From positions 342 to 16,668 of the forward strand of contig DBYS01000020.1 of assembly GCA_002310195.1 (NCBI GenBank): a DNA stretch of 16,327 bases, written 5' to 3'. Position 1 is the stretch's first letter. Each line of letters opens with the position of its first letter. Both the position numbers and the translations under genes were made by a program. This DNA is from Bacteroidales bacterium UBA1180 (GTDB taxonomy: Bacteria; Bacteroidota; Bacteroidia; Bacteroidales; Paludibacteraceae). Under the pieces are notes generated by a model. It searched no databases, was not told the DNA's origin, and saw only the letters and a list, made by a program, of their open reading frames with translations. Shown here piece by piece: positions 15,368 to 16,327 of the stretch.

Positions 15368-16327
15368 TTACTTGTTCAGTGCCAGAGCCACGTTCACGGC
15401 GCAAGCCACGGTGCAACCTACCATCGGGTTGTTGCCGATGCCCAGGAAGCCCATCATCTCAACGTGTGCCGGTACGGAGCTCGAACCTGCGAACTGTGCG
15501 TCGCTGTGCATACGGCCCAGCGTATCGGTCATACCGTAGGATGCCGGACCGGCTGCCATGTTATCGGGGTGCAATGTACGGCCTGTACCGCCACCGGATG
15601 CCACCGAGAAGTACGGCTTGCCGGCCAGTACGCGCTCTTTCTTGTACGTACCTGCTACCGGGTGCTGGAAGCGCGTCGGGTTGGTGGAGTTACCGGTGAT
15701 CGATACGTCCACATTCTCGTGCCAGAGGATAGCTACGCCCTCGCGTACATCGTCAGCGCCGTAGCAGTTAACCTTCGCACGCGGACCGTCGCTGTACGCT
15801 TTCTTGCGAACGATCTTCAGTTCGCCGGTGAAATAGTCGAACTCGGTCTGTACGTAGGTGAAGCCGTTGATACGGCTGATGATCATAGCGGCGTCCTTAC
15901 CCAGACCGTTCAGGATGCAGCGCAGCGGGTTCTTACGAACCTTGTTAGCCATCTCAGCGATCTTGATAGCGCCCTCGGCGGCAGCGAAGCTCTCGTGACC
16001 TGCCAGGAACGCGAAGCACTGTGTCTCCTCGCGCAGCAGACGGGCTGCCAGGTTACCGTGACCTATACCTACCTTGCGGTCGTCAGCCACCGAGCCGGGG
16101 ATACAGAAGGCCTGCAGACCGATACCGATAGCTTCGGCAGCGTCAGCGGCGTTCTTGCAACCTTTCTTCAGGGCGATAGCTGTACCTACCACGTATGCCC
16201 ACTTGGCATTCTCGAAGCAGATGCGCTGCGTCTCCTCGCAAGTCATGTAAGGATCGAGGCCATATTGCTCGCAGATCTGGTTAGCCTCCTCGATGGATGC
16301 TATACCGTTAGCGTTCAGAGCGGCGAG
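15368..16327 (-). CDS. GGGtGRT family protein, N-terminus outside window
   Basis: Member of a highly conserved family of unknown function named after its GGGtGRT motif, seen here as SVASGGGTGRTLHPDN. The frame stays open through the window edge: 27 codons precede the ATG at 16246 and encode family-like sequence (IEEANQICEQYGLDPY), so that ATG is internal and about 20 N-terminal residues are probably missing. Conserved stretches include ICFENAKWAYVVGTAIALKKGC, FCIPGSVADDRKVGIGHGN, FAFLAGHESFAAAEGA, KVNCYGADDVREGVAI and VSITGNSTNPTRFQHP. Family members are, as I recall, often encoded beside an iron-sulfur scaffold-like protein; if so here, that gene would lie outside the window. recA follows 19 bases downstream. 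No signal peptide or membrane segment is visible, so a cytoplasmic enzyme or binding protein is likely. Confidence 0.93.
   Translation of the reverse strand, partial: LAALNANGIASIEEANQICEQYGLDPYMTCEETQRICFENAKWAYVVGTAIALKKGCKNAADAAEAIGIGLQAFCIPGSVADDRKVGIGHGNLAARLLREETQCFAFLAGHESFAAAEGAIKIAEMANKVRKNPLRCILNGLGKDAAMIISRINGFTYVQTEFDYFTGELKIVRKKAYSDGPRAKVNCYGADDVREGVAILWHENVDVSITGNSTNPTRFQHPVAGTYKKERVLAGKPYFSVASGGGTGRTLHPDNMAAGPASYGMTDTLGRMHSDAQFAGSSSVPAHVEMMGFLGIGNNPMVGCTVACAVNVALALNK

Overview
The window looks like chromosomal DNA of a member of the Bacteroidales (Bacteroidota), moderately GC-rich. Reasons: a TonB-dependent receptor with an N-terminal carboxypeptidase-like regulatory domain, a large (67K-type) SppA, lipid A genes lpxK and msbA, a GGGtGRT-family protein next to recA, little sign of Shine-Dalgarno sequences, and heptamer DNA repeats of a kind I recall from this group. 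Genus and family cannot be fixed from the sequence alone. Almost every base is coding. I see no rRNA, tRNA, CRISPR array, insertion sequence or prophage, and no gene-free stretch longer than about 40 bases.

Left half, plus strand (1-7406): a tightly packed run of six genes, mostly for the cell envelope. In order: the C-terminal part of an uncharacterised membrane protein, a secreted M23 peptidase with a LysM domain, RNase HII (rnhB), signal peptide peptidase SppA, lipid A 4'-kinase (lpxK) and an MsbA-like ABC exporter. LpxK makes lipid IVA and an MsbA-type exporter would flip the finished lipid A-core, so these two belong together. The M23 enzyme and SppA act on peptidoglycan and membrane peptides.

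Right half, minus strand (16327 down to 7410): another packed run of six genes transcribed towards the first. In order of transcription: a GGGtGRT protein (5' end outside the window), recA, a COG2509-type FAD-dependent oxidoreductase, a TonB-dependent receptor that appears to start at TTG, mutS, and a small lipoprotein. Three successive genes (oxidoreductase, receptor, mutS) overlap by one or two bases (TTGA and TAATG), which suggests translational coupling. The two runs converge with only 3 bases between stop codons. The minus-strand run appears to end at a near-textbook intrinsic terminator that lies inside the 3' coding end of the msbA-like gene.

Most of the window is ordinary housekeeping sequence. 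The parts worth a second look are two short heptamer arrays of different unit sequence that sit in frame inside two coding genes, the terminator hidden in the opposite gene, the TTG start with a TTGA overlap, the recA link to a gene of unknown function, and the Cys-containing membrane protein at the left edge. I found no convincing undescribed multi-gene system.
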